Source: Pochonia chlamydosporia 170 (Eukaryota; Ascomycota; Sordariomycetes; Hypocreales; Clavicipitaceae). From it: a DNA stretch of 64,000 bases. The stretch covers positions 6,386,001 through 6,450,000 of the forward strand of contig NC_035790.1 of NCBI RefSeq assembly GCF_001653235.2. The letters run 5' to 3'. Shown here piece after piece: positions 33,781-44,996 of the stretch (positions are counted from its first letter, which is position 1; every line of letters starts with the position of its first letter). The notes under the pieces were generated by a model. That model had not been told where the DNA came from, ran no database searches, and was given only the letters and a program-made list of their open reading frames with translations. The position numbers and the translations under genes are program-made.

Positions 33781-35790
33781 ATGGACTTCTTCCGTCAAGC
33801 CGGTGAGGCTCTAGAAGCCGGCCAACAAACTCATGAGCCTACCTTGACATCACAGCCGAGCAACACCGGCATCCCAGGCGCACCCTCACCCCAATTTGCG
33901 CTGCTCAATTTTCTCCTCCCCGGATACTCTGTCTTGATGTCTGTCGCACATTCCTACATGGGCACCGACATCAACGCCTATGTCCCGTTCCTCATCGTCG
34001 TCGCCGCGCTGTACGTGATTTGGATGTACGTCTGGGACACGCTGGGCGATTTCTTCCGCGATTACTTCACGTCTTCAGTCCTGATACCAGCCGATGACGA
34101 GATCTACAACATGGTCATGCTGTGGGTTTCGAAGCAGAAATTCGCCCACAGCTCTCGCAGTTTCGTTGCCAACACCAACATCAACTCTCGACACCACTTA
34201 TTCACCTACAGGTACTACGATAATGAATCTGACGCTGAAGACGAAGACGACGATGAAAGCCACGTTGATACCACTACCGGTCTGTCAAACAACCAGAAGC
34301 AGGCTCTGCATTATACGCCCGGCTTCAACGGCGCGCATTTCTTCTGGTACAAGAGCTGGCCGTTTACCATTACGCGAACCATTCGAGAGCGCGACTCGAA
34401 AAACTCCAATGGATGGCCCGAGAAGGAGGAGCTGACAATCACAACCATTGGCAGAAATCCTAGAATATTGAAGGAATTGCTGCTGGAAGCCAGGCAGATA
34501 CACATGACGAAAGATGATCGCAAGACCGCCATCTACCGCGCTAATTTTGTCGACACCTACTGGCAGCGATGCATGTCCCGATTGAATCGGCCATTTTCCA
34601 CCGTCATTCTAAACGAGGATGTCAAACAAGACCTTATTGATGATGCCGCTGATTATCTCGACCCCGTCACCCGTCGGTGGTACGCAAATCGCGGTATTCC
34701 CTACCGAAGAGGATATCTGCTCCACGGCCCTCCTGGCACGGGCAAGAGCTCTCTCAGTCTCGCACTGGCAGGGTATTTCCGTATGAAGATCTACATCGTG
34801 AGCTTGAGCTCCGCGGCCGCTACTGAGGAGAACCTCATGTCTCTTTTCCATGACCTGCCCACCCGCTGTGTCGTTCTCCTTGAGGACATTGACAGCGCTG
34901 GCTTGACACATAGCCGTGATACCCCTGAAACTCCTGCTTCGCCTGCCGACGCGGACTCCAAGACCTCTAATAGCCCATCTTCTGATTCCACATCGACTTC
35001 TGGCAGCCGTCTGAGCCTCTCTGGTCTGCTCAACATCCTCGATGGTGTGGCTTCCCAGGAAGGCCGCATTCTCATCATGACGACCAACCATATCGAGAAA
35101 CTCGACAAGGCCCTCATCCGCCCCGGCCGTGTCGACATGACCATCCACTTTGGCCTCGCCGACTCCAACATGATTGCCTCCATCTTCCGCTCCATCTATG
35201 CGCCGTACGAAAACGAAACTACGTCCATGGCCGAGGCTAAAGACCCTGACCAGGAGGCCATTCAGAAAAGGCTGGCTAAGAGGCGGGCCAAGATCAGTGA
35301 ACGCGTAGACGAGCAGGCGAAATTGTTCAGCCAGGAGATTCCAGAGTTGGAGTTCAGCCCCGCCGAGGTTCAGGGTTTGCTGTTGAGACACAAGCGTGAT
35401 CCTGCGAGCGCTTTGGCTGCCGCCGGGGCTTGGGTTGTGCAGATGAGAAAGGACAAGAAGGAGAAGGCGGAGGAGGACGAAAAGAAACAGAAGGAGGAGC
35501 AGGAGAAGAAGCAGAAGGAGAAGGAGAAGGAAAAGGAAAAAGAGGATGAGAAGGAAAAAGAAAAGGAGAAGGGTAAGGACAAGGAGAAAGAGAAAGAGAA
35601 AGAGCAGGCCAAGGGGAACAACGTGGACGGAGGAGAGGACAAGGCAGACCAAGGGAAGAATGATAAAGACAAAGAGCACAATTCTGGCACTGAAGAGGCG
35701 GCTACACACGACGCCTCTAATGGCCTGGCTCCAAAAGAGTCGGATACGCGGAAGAAGGGTTCGTCTGATTCCGGATATGAGACCCCATGA
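33781..35790 (+). CDS. BCS1-type AAA ATPase with charged C-terminal tail
   Basis: Single exon, 669 residues from ATG 33781. An N-terminal membrane segment (about 68-86) is followed by the BCS1 N-terminal domain, with an acidic insert (ESDAEDEDDDESH). Then come Walker A GPPGTGKSS (316-324), Walker B VVLLEDIDSA (364-373), sensor region ILIMTTNHIEKLDKALIRPGR, and arginine fingers in RPGRVDM. Bcs1 inserts the Rieske protein into mitochondrial complex III. Filamentous fungi have many BCS1-like paralogues of unknown role, and this one, with its Ser/Pro insert after Walker B and a long Lys/Glu tail (about 560-620), is more likely such a paralogue. No intron is needed. The long antisense frame here is a composition shadow. 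Confidence 0.93.
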   Translation: MDFFRQAGEALEAGQQTHEPTLTSQPSNTGIPGAPSPQFALLNFLLPGYSVLMSVAHSYMGTDINAYVPFLIVVAALYVIWMYVWDTLGDFFRDYFTSSVLIPADDEIYNMVMLWVSKQKFAHSSRSFVANTNINSRHHLFTYRYYDNESDAEDEDDDESHVDTTTGLSNNQKQALHYTPGFNGAHFFWYKSWPFTITRTIRERDSKNSNGWPEKEELTITTIGRNPRILKELLLEARQIHMTKDDRKTAIYRANFVDTYWQRCMSRLNRPFSTVILNEDVKQDLIDDAADYLDPVTRRWYANRGIPYRRGYLLHGPPGTGKSSLSLALAGYFRMKIYIVSLSSAAATEENLMSLFHDLPTRCVVLLEDIDSAGLTHSRDTPETPASPADADSKTSNSPSSDSTSTSGSRLSLSGLLNILDGVASQEGRILIMTTNHIEKLDKALIRPGRVDMTIHFGLADSNMIASIFRSIYAPYENETTSMAEAKDPDQEAIQKRLAKRRAKISERVDEQAKLFSQEIPELEFSPAEVQGLLLRHKRDPASALAAAGAWVVQMRKDKKEKAEEDEKKQKEEQEKKQKEKEKEKEKEDEKEKEKEKGKDKEKEKEKEQAKGNNVDGGEDKADQGKNDKDKEHNSGTEEAATHDASNGLAPKESDTRKKGSSDSGYETP

Positions 35791-36246
35791 TGTTTTTATT
35801 TATTTATCTTTCCATCTCTTTCTTTTCATAGCGAGGCGTTTGAAAATGCATAGAAAGCCATCATAGATTGTCTTTATATATACAACTTACAAGATTCTTG
35901 CGTGACTGTTGTATTTATTGCGATTATTGCCACACATTTCAAAATACGCAAATGCCTAAATGACTTTTTAATTGATGTGTATCAAATGCAGATGAGGCTC
36001 ACTTATAGGAATGATAGGCTTCACATAGAGCCACGGTATAAATATGATTCCCAACACCATGGAGCACTGCAGTTGTCTTCGTGGTGTGTATTTGCGCACT
36101 CAGCCTTTGCAAGTATACCTATTCCACCTCGTAACGTTTAAACGACATTGTCAGTCCTGCTTCTAGACCTTGACAACTCTGTTATTCATTACGTGTGGCC
36201 ATTTATCCAACCAACTTACTCTACACGTCTGTTGTCCCTAACTCTC
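35791..36246. other. Intergenic between convergent genes
   Basis: AT-rich 3' flanks of the BCS1-like gene and the flavoprotein gene. No gene was seen. Confidence 0.6.
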
Positions 36247-37821
36247 CTACCCGTAAAACGAGTTAACATATTGCGCCGCCGCCGTCCCAGCCCGTCTCCC
36301 AAACACAGTCCCCGAAGTCAGTCCGCTCCCACCCGGATAATTCTTGTAAAATAATCCACCCATCATTTCGCCGACACAGTACAATCCGGGACTTGGGGAC
36401 CCATTGGATGAACGTAGTATTTGCGCCGTGTCAGGATCAACCTTCAGCCCGCCAAACGTGAATGTGATTCCTGCGCTGACTTTGACTGCCAAGAACGGCC
36501 CTTTGTCCAGCGGCAACGCCCAATTGGATTTGGGAAGCTCGAGTTTCGTACTGGCTGATTGCGTCGAAAGACCGTCCTTTACGGATGGATCCCACTTCAC
36601 AGATGGATTCTCACGACGGTGAGCCAGCACGGCTTCGTTGTACTCCGTGACTGTATTGATAAAGGCATATTTGTTGCGAAGACCACCTGAGACACACTTT
36701 TCAGCTAGCTCCTCGATAGATTGAGCTTTAATATGCTCGACCCGCTCTGGCCGATACTCCTCTGACCGCAGCCAGGGTGTTGTTCGCGCATCGAATATCT
36801 GAAATGCCAAGTGGTCTGGTTGCTCGAGAATTGCCCGGCCGAACTTGGCGTACGTGAAGTTGCGCATGTCCACTCCTTCGTCTACAAACCGCTTTCCGTC
36901 GACATTGATCATAAGACCAAGCGGATATCCTGATTTTGTAAACTCATTGGACGCTTCGCGGTCGCCGCAGTTCGGGTCGGCATTGGCATCCCATGCCACG
37001 GAATGGCAGCCCGACCAGTTGCCCGCTGCTGTCGCATCACAGCATGCAATGCAGTGTTCCAGGCATTCTCCTGTGTTGTAAGGCGTTCCACGTACCATGG
37101 CCATGTCCCATCCTGGGCCCAGATACGCAGCTCTCATGCGAGGATTGGCCTCGAACCCACCGGCTGCAAATATGACGGCCTTTGTGGATATGGCTCGCCA
37201 CGTCTTGCCGCATATCGAAACATTGAGTATGCCCGTGTCACTTTCACTTTTCACTTCCTGGAAAGAGGTTGACCAAATGGTTTGCACGCCGGCATCCTGC
37301 GCGGCCTGTCGGAGATCTTGGATGAGGCTCTTCCCCCCGTCGGCGGTCTTCAGACACAAGCCACCCCAGAACTTGATCTTTCCATCAATCTCATACGCTT
37401 GTCTGTTAAAAGACAAATGGAATTTCACTCCCAAGTCAGCCAGCCATTTAACCGCGTCATTAGATTCAGATATGAGAGTTCTTGCTAGTCGTGGGTCACT
37501 TCGTCCCATGCACACACGGTTGAGGTCCTCCGTGAAGTGGTCAGCGGTATATGGTTCCAGTATGATGTTTTCCGCCTGTTCGTCCGATACATTGTTTACC
37601 AGTGGCAGAATGTCTTTCAAACCCTCGTGTACGGTTCGGTAAGCTCCCGCGGTGAAGTATGAGTTGCCTCCTGCCCATGACTCTGGGCATTTGTCAATGA
37701 GCACAACACTCCCTGCTCCCGCTTGCCTGGCAGCTATAGCAGCTGAGAGGCCGGCATTGCCGCTGCCGACAACGAGGACGTCGCATTCTGAAGGAACGGA
37801 ATCGTTTGCCCCGCTAGTCAT
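36247..37821 (-). CDS. FAD-dependent tricarballylate dehydrogenase-like (fumarate reductase flavoprotein family)
   Basis: Single exon, 524 residues from ATG 37821. The frame extends upstream only with a non-ATG start. DVLVVGSGNAGLSAAIAA is the FAD-binding motif (GSGNAG at 19-24). WAGGNSYFTAGAYR, TKAVIFAAGGFEANP and a C-terminal GLYCVGEMMGGLFYKNYPGG with GSGLTSGTVFGRRAG are signatures of the family that includes TcuA, 3-ketosteroid dehydrogenase and fumarate reductase. It resembles TcuA, which oxidises tricarballylate to cis-aconitate in bacteria, but the fungal substrate is unknown. There is no mitochondrial signal obvious at the N-terminus. The gene is isolated, with no TcuB-like partner nearby. 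A bacterial origin by ancient transfer is possible but not shown by composition. Confidence 0.9.
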   Translation of the reverse strand: MTSGANDSVPSECDVLVVGSGNAGLSAAIAARQAGAGSVVLIDKCPESWAGGNSYFTAGAYRTVHEGLKDILPLVNNVSDEQAENIILEPYTADHFTEDLNRVCMGRSDPRLARTLISESNDAVKWLADLGVKFHLSFNRQAYEIDGKIKFWGGLCLKTADGGKSLIQDLRQAAQDAGVQTIWSTSFQEVKSESDTGILNVSICGKTWRAISTKAVIFAAGGFEANPRMRAAYLGPGWDMAMVRGTPYNTGECLEHCIACCDATAAGNWSGCHSVAWDANADPNCGDREASNEFTKSGYPLGLMINVDGKRFVDEGVDMRNFTYAKFGRAILEQPDHLAFQIFDARTTPWLRSEEYRPERVEHIKAQSIEELAEKCVSGGLRNKYAFINTVTEYNEAVLAHRRENPSVKWDPSVKDGLSTQSASTKLELPKSNWALPLDKGPFLAVKVSAGITFTFGGLKVDPDTAQILRSSNGSPSPGLYCVGEMMGGLFYKNYPGGSGLTSGTVFGRRAGTAAAQYVNSFYG

Positions 37822-40749
37822 TTTCTTTATATCTAGCACCTTCAGTGTGTTGCAGATGTTTTTGGGGGCAAGGTGGTTGAAATTCTTGCGTCAGATGAAG
37901 ACTGTAGACCAATCGGCCAAACATCAATACATCCTAGTTGTCTCATAGGAGTAGGTATCATAAAAAGGCGTTGGAGACTTTCCAGAATGGGGAGTCCTGA
38001 GAGATGCGATGCCGACGTAACAACCGATGCCGGCTCGCTCATGTGGGCGTCGATCAACTCCCCGCATTTCCAAAAGTCAGAGGATGATTCCAATATTGGA
38101 ACCCTGATCGCCTAAGAGGAGGCGACGATTGCATTCTTTGCGGTATCTTGAAGTCGGGTGACTTGGTTCGTCGTGAGTTAACACGACGAACGAGTTTATA
38201 GAACTTTAAGACCCTGCATGCGCACCAACAGATAGTTGGGTTGCGTAAAAGCCATGGTAACTGGTCGAGTCACACCACCAAGCTCGGCGACATAGGCCGG
38301 GTAATGCGAATTCATTCCAATAGATAAATAAAATGGGACCTTTATTCCCCGATGACTACCGAGGACGGAGTAGAATAAAGAAAGCCTGGTTTGACTGAAC
38401 ACAGACTTCACACGGCAACTCCTTCATCTCAAAGTCGGGGGGACTGTAGGTTAGGTTCGTCTAGCTCTGGGAATTGTTCCGAATTTTGATGTAATTAAAC
38501 TATGGCGTCATAATGGCCTGTTTTTTGGGGGTCGTCATCCTCTGGGACGCGCCAGGGTCGAAAGAAGGAGACTCAGCCACCATGAGATGGCAATGTTCAA
38601 TCATTTGTTACAACTGAGCTGTGTTCCAGGCTGGCCGCAATTGATTGCTGCACAGCACGGTTTTGTGGGATGTCACACAGGAAGCAGACTCAGCCAAGTT
38701 GCGGCAAGACTGCGGAACATTGAACATTGACATGCCATGACCATAAATAAACAATTTCTGGCCAATTGTGGCCCCGATCCTAAACGCACCGGCCGAAATT
38801 CTAGGAGCTGAATGAGATTATCGGACTTCTCTTTCACCCCCTCCGTATTCAGTTGGCTCCCGTTTCAGACCAGATGACTTGTATGATGTTATAGACATGA
38901 GCTTGATGCTCACAATTGTTGATTGTTGGCCATTAGTACCTTCACTTGGGTCGGCCCCGTGTCTTTATATTGATTGCTCGCATGCATTGCTGGTTCTCAG
39001 TTGTCTGAGCATATTCTGGGTCCGCAAATTTGCTGAACAAGAGCGGAAGCCGTGATACCACGGTGACTGACTATGAAGCCACTGCTCAACGTAATACGGA
39101 GTACAGGTTACAGAACAGCAGGACGTCAACCTGATTTTGAACCGGAGGCAAAAGCCATCGCAACTTTTGTTCCACGGTTGTAACCACCGAAGCAAACATC
39201 CTGGCTCGGCGAACAAAGTGGTCTCCGAGCAGCATATGCCAATGGAATGAGCCAGAATCTGGCAACGAACAGAAACCGAAGAACACATGCCGGCCCACTA
39301 GCCAATTTGGCAGCTGGTCGCGATGACTCGCCTAGATCTTCCGTTATCAATCAGTAGATGATCAGGGATCCTGGTCCAAAAGCCATGAACATGTATAAGC
39401 CCAATGTATAATAGTACCCACCCACGCTCCGTAAATGGAGCTGAGATGGAGTCGATTGAGTGAATAACAAGAATGTGTCTGCGGGCGAGTAACAAAAATA
39501 CTGGACACCTTCTGCTCAGTGGGAAGGTTGCGGTCTTGTTCCTGGAATGGAAAGCTTGCAGCCACATTTTCCCTTGGGCTGTGTCTTGGCAAGTCCTGTC
39601 TTCGGTTGCTTGTCCTTGGACCCTGGGTACATCTGCACCACATGCACCACGAAAGTGTTAGCTTCATGCTCTCGCACCAGGTCTCAGAAGACGGTGAATA
39701 TCCAAGACAATTCCCCCAACAATAAAATCACTAGCACAGCCGGTGGTTCAACTGAACATCTAGCCAATGACTACTCCGTGGTATTCGGTAGGTAAGCCGC
39801 TACATCGTTTGCACGGTCCAAGCTTCTAGGGTGGTGCGATCTCGCCAGACGACCTGTGTGCTGGCTCGCACACGGGATGGATGATTGTTACAGTCCAACG
39901 ATACCTTTGTGGGGAAGCGACAATCCTTTGCCTTTGTGACGCCGGTGGTATTATGGAACCAGGGCCACAGGCTGCGTCGAACAGCACAGCAGGCATTGGC
40001 ACGTCGTTCGTTCGATGCTGCAACCAAGCCTAGAAGAGGTTTGGGGCGTTAGCATGTCAACCATGTCCACGTAAATAGGTGGTGTGGGGGCAGATTAAAA
40101 TGAGAACAGAGGGGACGTGGATGCCATCAAAATCGATGATGGCGGTGGCCTCTGAGGCTTGCTGAGAGCTTTTCGAGGGTCTTGAACTGGTCTTTGTGTG
40201 GTTTTTGGATGGCCTTTGGGTGGCGTTTCGCATCAAATCCCGCCCAAAGTCCCCAGCAAAAGCTCCACCCCCCCTGGCAGAATGATCCGCTCCTTGTTCA
40301 AGAAAAGTCCATGCCAGGACGGACCAGACCAGACCTATCCTATCTCGATTCTGCTGCTGGCCATTCACAAAAAGGGCGGTGAAAACCCTGAGTGTGATTG
40401 CACTGTGACAGTCTAGCGCGGCCTTGGTGCCAGTTGGGCCAAAAAAAAAAAGTTGAGCCTGGCCCTGGATGGTGTGTTGGCAGGAGGCGGGACGAGGTTT
40501 GTGTGGAAGTGAAAGTGGAAGTGGATTGATGGGAGCACCGAATTGCGTATTGGAGACATGGAAGCGTACTCCATAGCGTACCAGACCAACCAGTTCAGAG
40601 CAGCTTGATCATCTTTCCCTCGTGCTCTCGATTTGAGTCTTGACAAAACCTCCCCTCCACCCATTGTCTCCCAATTCCTGCTCCCTCTTCATTTCCCATT
40701 CTCTCCTCCGATTCTGTTTGAAGTAAGCGTACTTAATAATTTTTGCAAG
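37822..40749. other. Long divergent intergenic region upstream of ERG13
   Basis: 2.9 kb between the flavoprotein gene and ERG13. It contains one TACGGAGTA (39095-39103), CCAGACCAGACC at 40324-40335 and an A11 run at 40441-40451. Pyrimidine-rich sequence immediately before 40750 fits a strong housekeeping leader. No gene was found on either strand. Confidence 0.5.
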
Positions 40750-42424
40750 ATGGCTTCGCGTCCCCAGAACATTGGCATCAAGGCCATCGAGATCTACTTC
40801 CCCAGCCAGGTACTTATTTTGCCCCTCCTTCACAAAATCATTTGAAAATGTTGCTATATGCCCCTCGTCGCCGACATCGCTAACCACAACACCTTTGTTT
40901 CCACTTGTGCAGTATGTCGAACAGAGCGAACTCGAGAAGTTCGATGGCGTCTCCGCTGGAAAATACACCATTGGCCTCGGCCAGACCAAGATGAGCTTTT
41001 GCGATGATCGTGAGGGTGAGTCGTAGCCTCTACCCCTTTTGGACCACATCGAGGGCCCGCCAGCTTGTCAGCAGAAGGAACCAAGCACAAAATGACGCTG
41101 TACACGACCTGGCAGGTTGCTTTAGGATGTTTCATTAGCTAACAACTGTCCCCTTGTAGACATTTACTCGCTTGCTCTCACCGTCACTTCGAACTTGCTC
41201 AAGAAGTACAACATCGACCCCAACTCCATCGGTCGCCTGGAGGTTGGAACCGAGACCATTTTGGACAAGTCCAAGTCGGTCAAATCTGTCCTGATGCAGC
41301 TTTTTGGCGACAATGCCAATCTCGAAGGCGTCGACACCGTCAACGCTTGCTATGGCGGCACCAATGCTCTCTTCAACAGCGTGAACTGGGTGGAGTCGTC
41401 TGCCTGGGACGGCCGCGATGCCATCGTTGTGGCTGGCGATATTGCTCTGTACGCCAAGGGCAATGCTCGCCCAACTGGTGGTGCCGGTGCTGTTGCTATG
41501 CTCATCGGTCCTGATGCTCCTGTTGTCATGGAGCCAGGCCTGCGAGGCACCTACATGCAGCACGCATACGACTTTTACAAGCCTGACTTGACCAGCGAAT
41601 ACCCCTATGTTGATGGACACTACTCCATCAACTGCTACACCAAGGCTCTGGATGCTGCGTACCGCGACTACTGCAAGCGTGAGGCCAGGCTTGCCAATGG
41701 CCATGCCAACGGCACCGATGCTAGCAAGACTCCCCTCGACCGCTTCGACTATCTTGCTTTCCACGCTCCTACATGCAAGCTCGTGCAGAAGTCGTACGCT
41801 CGATTGCTGTACCACGACTACCTGGCCAACGCTGATGCTCCCGCCTTCGCTGAGGTCGCTCCCGAGCTGCGTGACATGGACTACGAGAAGTCCCTGACCG
41901 ACAAGGTCGTTGAGAAGACTTTCATGACCTTGACGAAGAAGAAGTTCCAGGAGCGTGTCCAGCCCGCTACTCAAGTTGCCACCATGTGTGGTAACATGTA
42001 CTGCGCCAGTGTCTGGGGTGGTGTCGCCAGCTTGCTGTCTTTCGCCGACCCCAAGAGCCTGGAGGGCAAGCGCATTGGCGTTTTCTCCTACGGATCTGGT
42101 CTGGCCTCGAGTTTCATGTCTTTCCGCGTCAACGGCAGTGTTGAGACCATTGCTAAGAACTTGGACATCCCCGCTCGCCTGGATGCACGACGGGCTGTGC
42201 CTCCCGAGACATTCGATTCCGTAAGTTTTACCGTACTTCTTGTTGACCTTGTGGGATAAGTATGCTAACCTTGATTGTCCTTTTAGATGTGCGAACTCCG
42301 TCACCAGGCCCACCTCAAGAAGGACTACACCCCCAAGGGCGAACCCTCGACCATCATCCCCGGCACCTACTACCTGGAGAAGGTTGACGACATGTTCAAG
42401 CGCGAGTACAAGGTCCAAGCATAA
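40750..42424 (+). CDS. ERG13: Hydroxymethylglutaryl-CoA synthase
   Basis: Exons 40750-40809, 40913-41015, 41160-42220 and 42287-42424 give 453 residues, normal for cytosolic HMG-CoA synthase. The sequence opens [14 protein letters not shown] then [20 protein letters not shown]. The active site is complete: GTET glutamate (E86), [13 protein letters not shown] cysteine (C118, acyl-enzyme nucleophile) and [14 protein letters not shown] histidine (H256). The enzyme condenses acetyl-CoA with acetoacetyl-CoA, the second step of the mevalonate pathway to sterols, dolichol and quinone side chains. The C-terminus is short and lacks a mitochondrial targeting extension. All introns are GT-AG with YAG acceptors; a 20-residue first exon precedes intron 1. 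Confidence 0.97.
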
Positions 42425-42972
42425 ACATGCCAACCAAAAAAGAACAAGATAGATCAGCCATGTTGTTTGGATTATATTTCGCATGACATAATGGGACCAG
42501 TAGAACCTCGCACATTTAGGTATCTTGAACCAATGTATGGACAGAACAGAGGAGACCGGACAACATGACTTATCATAACGAGAGTAGACGTATCAGGGAC
42601 GCATCACGCATGTCAATGGGAATATAGAAACTGGGCACACGGAAAGGTGCATATTACAGCAGAGCCCTTTAATTGAGTTACAGGGCAAATTGGGCGGAGG
42701 CTCTGTGGCTTGTGTAAATACCTTATTTGGGGCTCTTCAGGGTGGAAAGCTAGGTCAAACGTCTTATAGAGCGAAAGACAATACGACTTTAGATTCAAAC
42801 TTATATTTTTAAATCAGCCACTGTCTCTGGAAATATTTTGTTGAAATATAACTGTATATGGTATCTAGTCTTGTTGTACAGCCAGCCTCTAGCAACATAC
42901 AATGGGTTATAAAGTACATGACAAGTTTCACCACTCCATCTCACCACATAAACCGAGTTGTGGCCAACAATA
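42425..42972. other. Intergenic between convergent sterol-related genes
   Basis: 3' flanks of ERG13 and the Delta24-reductase-like gene. No open frame of note. Confidence 0.6.
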
Positions 42973-44622
42973 TTACTCGTCCCCTTTGTACTTCCACTCC
43001 GCGCGGCGATGCAAGTGGTAGTCTTTACTCTTGATGGACTGCCATATGCCATACAGGCCACCTATAGGCCACTTGCTCTTGAGTGATTGCCTTGTGCGCT
43101 TCCGCTCTTCTCGCGCAGCATCCACATCAATCTTGACCTTGTCGTGCACGCTAGGCAAGGTCGTGGCGTGATATTTCTCCCGCAGGCCCTCATACCAGTC
43201 CCTGTTCTTGTCGTACACCTTCCAAAACTCCTCCTGATTGTAGTATGTGTGTGCGTATAACCACTTTCGTCCGCCCAACTGAACGAGCTTATCCTCCAGG
43301 GCGCGGTTCTTGGTAACGAATTCCTCGTGGTCAGCGGGACCCCATCCCCATAGACCAATGTTCAGAATATCCTTTGGAGTCGTAGATCCGTCGGCGGCGG
43401 TCTCTGTCTCCCCCGTGTATGGGTGGAAAGTCGGTGGGAGGGTCTGCTTCAGCGGGCATAGCCAAAGCGGCCAGATGTCAAAGGTGTCGGTGGTGTAGTT
43501 GACAAACTCCTCTGCCTTGTCGTACGGCAGGCCAAGGTCTTGTACGACGAAGCGGGCCGACTCGCCGGAGGCATGCAGCGCACGATAGAGCATGCGCGTG
43601 TGCATAAAGTCGTCGAGGAACCAACGCGTGAAATTGTTAAAGGGCACGTATTTGAAATATGTCCAGCCTTGGGCGCCGACCCAGAATCCCGCACGGTCGT
43701 AGCGGAACAAGTATTCGGCCAGGGGGATGTAATCTACAACAGATGACGGACCAGACGTGGTGGCAGATGAAGGTGATGGGAGAGATTTGGTGCGATCTTT
43801 GACGTGTAAGTAGTACCAAGGGTCACGGGCACGGCTAAATGTTTGGACCTTGGTGTCCCCTGGTTTCTCGTCCGTCATGGTTCCTGTAATGACCACGCCA
43901 TGGTCCTTGGAGAAGAGAATACCGTCCACGTAGTCGTTTTCGGGGTTCTGTGTTTCCGCGCGCACCTTTTCTACAGCCTCCGCTACGCTGCCTGTGCGAT
44001 GATACGTCGTGCGTACATATTTCTTTGCCTCAATAAGTTGCAATTCCATGAGCGTGGTTGTTCCCAGTGTTCCCACTGATCCCGCGGCGCCCTGGAACAA
44101 GTCGGGCTTCTCTTCTTTCGAGGCTCGCACCACGTCGCCGTTCCCCAGCACCATTTCCACATAGTTGATCGTCTCGTTAAAGAAGCCATGCTTGAAGGAG
44201 CTGCTCTCGCCGGCTGTTCCGGCGTAGCCACCACCTGCAGTTATGCCCGGGAACTCCATCACCACGGGCGGAACAAGGCCATGGCGAAGTGTTGATTCGA
44301 CGAGCCTGTCCATGGGGACATTGGGCTCTACGAGGGCAGTTCGTTTCGATCGGTCGACACCAACAACGTTGGAGAGGGCACTGATGTCGACGATGCGTGC
44401 GCCTGGCCCGGGCCGGGGTCTAGTGCTGTTGGTTGAGCCATGGAAGATGCGGTAGGACTCTTTCTTGTCGAAGAAGCTCCGGACGGTGGAGGCTATCTTG
44501 GCCACAGCTTGTTTGTGGCGCTCCATGCTCGGCAATGGCTGCAATTCGAGTGTAACAAAGCTTAGACGGCTGCGCTGTGTAACGGGAAGCTCTGGACAAA
44601 GACTGGCGATGTTATTTTGCAT
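42973..44622 (-). CDS. Delta(24)-sterol reductase-like FAD-linked oxidoreductase
   Basis: Single exon. From ATG 44622 it has 549 residues; an in-frame extension to 44694 has no ATG, and a later ATG (MERHKQ) is also possible. It carries the FAD_binding_4 (VAO/PCMH) pattern: RIFHGSTNSTRP, then ISALSNVVGVDRSKRTALVEPNV, GLVPPVVMEFPGITAGGGYAGTAG and EMVLGNGDVV. The C-terminal half has WTYFKYVPFN and LGGRKWLYAHTYY, as in DHCR24/Diminuto-like proteins. Animals and plants use DHCR24 to reduce the side-chain double bond of sterols. Fungi make ergosterol by ERG4/ERG5 and do not need it, so the substrate here is uncertain. It faces ERG13 tail to tail across 548 bp. Many related fungal proteins exist, so the product may be a general sterol-like reductase. 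Confidence 0.87.
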   Translation of the reverse strand: MQNNIASLCPELPVTQRSRLSFVTLELQPLPSMERHKQAVAKIASTVRSFFDKKESYRIFHGSTNSTRPRPGPGARIVDISALSNVVGVDRSKRTALVEPNVPMDRLVESTLRHGLVPPVVMEFPGITAGGGYAGTAGESSSFKHGFFNETINYVEMVLGNGDVVRASKEEKPDLFQGAAGSVGTLGTTTLMELQLIEAKKYVRTTYHRTGSVAEAVEKVRAETQNPENDYVDGILFSKDHGVVITGTMTDEKPGDTKVQTFSRARDPWYYLHVKDRTKSLPSPSSATTSGPSSVVDYIPLAEYLFRYDRAGFWVGAQGWTYFKYVPFNNFTRWFLDDFMHTRMLYRALHASGESARFVVQDLGLPYDKAEEFVNYTTDTFDIWPLWLCPLKQTLPPTFHPYTGETETAADGSTTPKDILNIGLWGWGPADHEEFVTKNRALEDKLVQLGGRKWLYAHTYYNQEEFWKVYDKNRDWYEGLREKYHATTLPSVHDKVKIDVDAAREERKRTRQSLKSKWPIGGLYGIWQSIKSKDYHLHRRAEWKYKGDE

Positions 44623-44987
44623 GTGGGTCTCGGTTCGTGCCAAGAAGCTCCGAAGAGAGCGACGGATGTCGAGAATGTTGTGCTCCGGAGACACAGGCGA
44701 TCAATTGGGCGTATTTAGGCGTTGACTTCGTTTTAAAGACACTAAAGTATTCATTTTACCAACTCTTTAGACGGTGCGCATATTTGACAACGTGAATTGG
44801 AGTTAGAGAAGCATGTACACTACACTAGGCAGGCTACGACACAGTACGTATAGTACGAAACATCGCCATCACTCTCCTCATGGCGCAAAATAAAATAAAG
44901 ACCTGCCATGACGCAGCAAATCGCTCAATCGGTTATCACTTCAGTCAATGACGAAGACTTGACGTGCAAAACAAATAGGAAAAGTCC
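44623..44987. other. Intergenic upstream of the Delta24-reductase-like gene
   Basis: Promoter side of the minus-strand gene and 3' flank of the first tRNA-Asn. The short open frame up to 44694 is in frame with the reductase and lacks an ATG. Confidence 0.55.
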
Positions 44988-44995
44988 AAAAAAAA
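44988..44995 (-). terminator. Pol III terminator of interrupted tRNA-Asn copy 1
   Basis: On the minus strand this is T8, starting two bases after the last tRNA base at 44997, a strong RNA polymerase III terminator. Confidence 0.85.
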
Positions 44996-44996
44996 T

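Noticed and set aside
34609..35709. 366-codon minus-strand frame opposite the BCS1-like gene
   Set aside because: It is a mirror of the Lys/Glu-rich purine strand and the AAA coding sequence, mostly Leu/Phe runs; no family features.
41135..42484. 449-codon minus-strand frame opposite ERG13
   Set aside because: A shadow of highly biased ERG13 codon use; the plus-strand frame has the catalytic motifs and introns.
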